Shown: piece after piece, positions 6,025 through 7,673 of the stretch
Numbering within the stretch: the stretch's first letter is position 1
How the letters are laid out: every line of letters begins with the position of its first letter
Assembly: GCA_937877675.1 (NCBI GenBank)
Contig: CALEIS010000157.1
Coordinates: forward strand, 1 to 7,673
Length of the DNA: 7,673 nt
Direction: 5' to 3'
From: an uncultured Clostridia bacterium
Lineage (GTDB): Bacteria > Bacillota > Clostridia > Oscillospirales > Acutalibacteraceae
Made by a program: the position numbers and the translations under genes
The notes under the pieces: model-generated
Databases searched by the model: none
The model's input: only the letters and a program-made list of their open reading frames with translations
What the model was told of the DNA's origin: nothing

Positions 6025-6867
6025 TCAGTTTGGAGCAACTTTGTTTCCACCGAAGATACCACGGAAGAAAGAAATGATTTTATCAAAGAAACCTGCTTTT
6101 GATTTCATTGTAATTGTTTCTGTATCAAGAACAGCACCTGACGCACTTTTAAGTGTTACTGTAAATGTTGTATTACCATTTTTATTAGAAACGATTGTAC
6201 AAGACTTGCCATCTGCAGAAGTTTCCATCTTGAAGTTGCTATTACTTGCAGTCCATTCATATTTTGCATTTGAAGGGATTGTTGATTTCTGGTTTACGTG
6301 AAGAACAATACCACACTTGTGGTTGATTGTCTTAGTTGAAGGCTCTTTGATTGTAAAATAATCAGTTGGTGTAACAGAAGCAGCCTTGAAAGTAATGCTC
6401 TTTGTTGAAGCAGAAGCACAAGCTGATGTTACATTTGTGTCTTTTCCGTTTGAATCAACATATGCTTCGTCAATGTTGAAAGTAATTTGACCACCTGTTT
6501 TTAAAACCTTAAATTCAACAGTGAAAAGAGTTGATGCAGCGTTTGAAACTTTGCTACCAGTTGCACCTATGTATCTAACTTGACCTGCAACATTAGTATT
6601 TGATGCTTCATAAGAGAATGAGCCACCCAATGCTAAAGAATCCTTAACAAGCTGGAAATATGAAGTGCTGTATTTGAGTGTGTATTGAAAAGAAACAAGG
6701 TTTGAATTAGCAGGAAGTTTAACTGTTACCTTTACAGTGTCACCAACTTTAACAGATGTTTTGTCTGCAGAAGCAGTAATTGCTGGAGCAGATGCAGCGA
6801 AAACTGTTGTTGGAATCATAGCAAAAAGTAAAACTGCTACTATGAGAACAGATAATATTTTTTTCAT
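6025..6867 (-). CDS. Secreted cohesin-like plus Ig-like domain protein with SKAG-FFD-FFR-FG tail
   Basis: This 280-residue exported protein starts at ATG 6867 with AGGAG eight bases upstream; the longer frame to 6939 overlaps the promoter. A signal peptide (MKKILSVLIV...TVFA) covers residues 1-24. Residues about 29-160 look like a cohesin-type beta sandwich (VGDTVKVTVKL, SFQYTLKYSTSYFQLV, FTVEFKVLKTGGQITFN), the fold that binds dockerins in cellulosomes. Residues about 168-254 form a bacterial Ig-like domain (YEWTASNSNFKMETSADGK). The end, residues 256-280, is an amphipathic segment SKAGFFDKIISFFRGIFG plus NKVAPN. There is no dockerin, catalytic domain, LPxTG motif or transmembrane anchor, so attachment, if any, may use the tail. 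A surface or extracellular structural or adhesive role is inferred. The cohesin call rests on pattern, not on a search. Confidence 0.8.
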   Translation of the reverse strand: MKKILSVLIVAVLLFAMIPTTVFAASAPAITASADKTSVKVGDTVKVTVKLPANSNLVSFQYTLKYSTSYFQLVKDSLALGGSFSYEASNTNVAGQVRYIGATGSKVSNAASTLFTVEFKVLKTGGQITFNIDEAYVDSNGKDTNVTSACASASTKSITFKAASVTPTDYFTIKEPSTKTINHKCGIVLHVNQKSTIPSNAKYEWTASNSNFKMETSADGKSCTIVSNKNGNTTFTVTLKSASGAVLDTETITMKSKAGFFDKIISFFRGIFGGNKVAPN

Positions 6868-6875
6868 TATAATAT

Positions 6876-6880
6876 CTCCT
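6876..6880 (-). promoter_or_regulatory. Ribosome binding site deciding the cohesin-like gene start
   Basis: AGGAG (within AAAAGGAGAT, read leftward) lies eight bases before ATG 6867, and the translation from there opens with a typical signal peptide. This excludes the upstream in-frame start at 6939. Confidence 0.85.
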
Positions 6881-6910
6881 TTTATCACATATTTTATAGG
6901 ATACACAAAA

Positions 6911-6939
6911 ATTATAGGATAAATAGCCTTCAAAGTCAA
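6911..6939 (-). promoter_or_regulatory. Predicted sigma-A promoter of the cohesin-like gene
   Basis: Read leftward, TTGACT (6939-6934) and TATAAT (6916-6911) are separated by 17 bases, one mismatch from full consensus. Transcription should start near 6904. The -35 box begins nine bases after the end of the cca gene. I see no terminator between the two genes, so read-through from cca could add to expression. Confidence 0.75.
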
Positions 6940-6947
6940 GAAAAAGA

Positions 6948-7673
6948 TTAAAACATTCCCTTGACATAGGATGAAATTGCATCGACAGAATTTTCAAGTT
7001 TTTCGTTTATGACCAAATCCAACACATTTTTTAGTATTGCACCGATTTTTTTACCATTGTAGCCCATTTCAATCAAGTCGTTACCATTGATAGCAAGGTC
7101 TTTTATAGAAAAGCATTCTTTTTCTGTGATAATTTCGTTGATTATGTTTTTGGTTTCTTTATAGAATTCATCACCACGGAAATATTTAGGGCTTTGAGCC
7201 GAATTGTCGCAATATTTTATCTCCATAAGTGGGAAAATCAACTCAACACCAATTTGTGACATAATTTTTTTTAGTCTTTTTCTGTCTGGAGAAATAGAGT
7301 CGTTTATTATAATTGGGGAGTCGTGAAAAGCAACAAGGGATACAACTTTATTTTTCGTGTCGTTATCAAAACGAAGTCTTGTGAGAATTTTTTCTGTGAT
7401 TTCTGCACTTTTTTTAGGATGACCATAATAATGTTGTTCACCTTTTTCGTCAAAATGAGCAACTAGTGGTTTTGCAATATCGTGGAAAAACAAAGAAAGA
7501 CGAGTAATAACATCAGGACTACTCTTTTCCACAGATTTTAAAATGTGAGTGTAAACATCATAACAATGGTGACGATTTTCCTGTTTGAAGTTTATGCAAG
7601 GCTTAATTTCAGGAATAAACACACAAATAACATCGGAAAATTCCTGCAAAACATTATAAGCATTTTTACCACA
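6948..7673 (-). CDS. cca: CCA-adding tRNA nucleotidyltransferase, C-terminal part (partial)
   Basis: The frame is open to the right edge, so the first part of the gene is outside the window; 241 residues are visible from CGKNAYNVLQEF to the end. They match the RNA-binding and HD half of bacterial CCA-adding enzymes, which build or repair the 3' CCA of tRNAs in the cytoplasm. The family stretch FIPEIKPCINF is followed by HHCYDVYTH and FFHDIAKP (HD dyad at about fragment residues 64-65), GHPKKSAE with the next metal-site His, and AFHD. These complete an HD phosphohydrolase-type site that in some family members has 2',3'-cyclic phosphodiesterase or phosphatase activity. Near the end, CFSIKDLAINGNDLIEMGYNGKKIG is the classic tail-domain signature of CCA enzymes. 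The nucleotidyltransferase head (GxGxxR, DxD) is not visible here. The TTG at 7649 is internal, not the start. Confidence 0.9.
   Translation of the reverse strand, partial: CGKNAYNVLQEFSDVICVFIPEIKPCINFKQENRHHCYDVYTHILKSVEKSSPDVITRLSLFFHDIAKPLVAHFDEKGEQHYYGHPKKSAEITEKILTRLRFDNDTKNKVVSLVAFHDSPIIINDSISPDRKRLKKIMSQIGVELIFPLMEIKYCDNSAQSPKYFRGDEFYKETKNIINEIITEKECFSIKDLAINGNDLIEMGYNGKKIGAILKNVLDLVINEKLENSVDAISSYVKGMF

Noticed and set aside
6041..6301. An 86-codon rightward frame opposite the cohesin-like gene
   Set aside because: It is fully antisense to the Ig-like domain and tail of a clear gene, with no ribosome site or promoter.
6749..6997. An 82-codon leftward frame spanning the cca end and the cohesin-like gene start
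   Set aside because: It overlaps both real genes and the promoter in another frame, and the product is Cys/Ser/Asn-rich low-complexity sequence typical of a frame-shifted signal peptide.

Overview
The window is AT-rich Gram-positive-type DNA, most likely from a gut-associated member of the Clostridia (Oscillospirales/Ruminococcaceae-like). The evidence is strong AGGAGG-type ribosome binding sites, TTG and GTG starts, hairpin-plus-T-run terminators, an AbrB-type regulator, and a secreted cohesin/Ig-like protein ending in a SKAG-FFD-FFR-FG tail that I associate with that group. The organism call is inference; no rRNA or other taxonomic marker is present.

Layout, left to right. The last 21 codons of a rightward gene encoding a membrane-spanning C-terminus (1-66) are followed by a hairpin terminator (73-100). 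A leftward small AbrB/SpoVT-type DNA-binding protein with a cysteine-rich tail comes next (108-338). An AT-rich intergenic region (339-588) holds two good rightward promoters. They drive a tight three-gene operon: a membrane-anchored tandem-FHA protein (589-1308), a FtsW/RodA/SpoVE-family glycan polymerase (1341-2576), and a class B penicillin-binding transpeptidase (2573-3970) that overlaps the polymerase gene by ATGA. The operon ends at a bidirectional terminator (3977-4012) shared with a converging leftward gene.

Everything to the right is leftward: a secreted, C-terminally membrane-anchored amidase-signature enzyme (4017-5684), a gene relic with its own terminator (5751-5893), a secreted cohesin-like/Ig-like protein (6025-6867), and the C-terminal half of the CCA-adding tRNA nucleotidyltransferase (6948-7673, running off the window).

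The functional centre is the FHA-polymerase-transpeptidase operon. A SEDS glycosyltransferase plus its cognate bPBP forms the elongation/division peptidoglycan synthase. The FHA protein would put a phosphothreonine-reading module at the membrane beside it, recalling the actinobacterial fhaB-rodA-pbpA-pknA/B cluster but without a kinase or phosphatase in view. The amidase and cohesin-like proteins are surface proteins with their own promoters.

Four start sites were moved inward from the longest open frame (589, 1341, 5684, 6867), because ribosome binding sites, signal peptides or promoter boxes rule out the longer versions. I see no CRISPR array, RNA gene, insertion sequence or phage gene. The most unusual items are the gene relic that repeats the C-terminal tail of the cohesin-like protein, the non-canonical NSS nucleophile motif of the amidase, and the kinase-less FHA/SEDS/bPBP operon.
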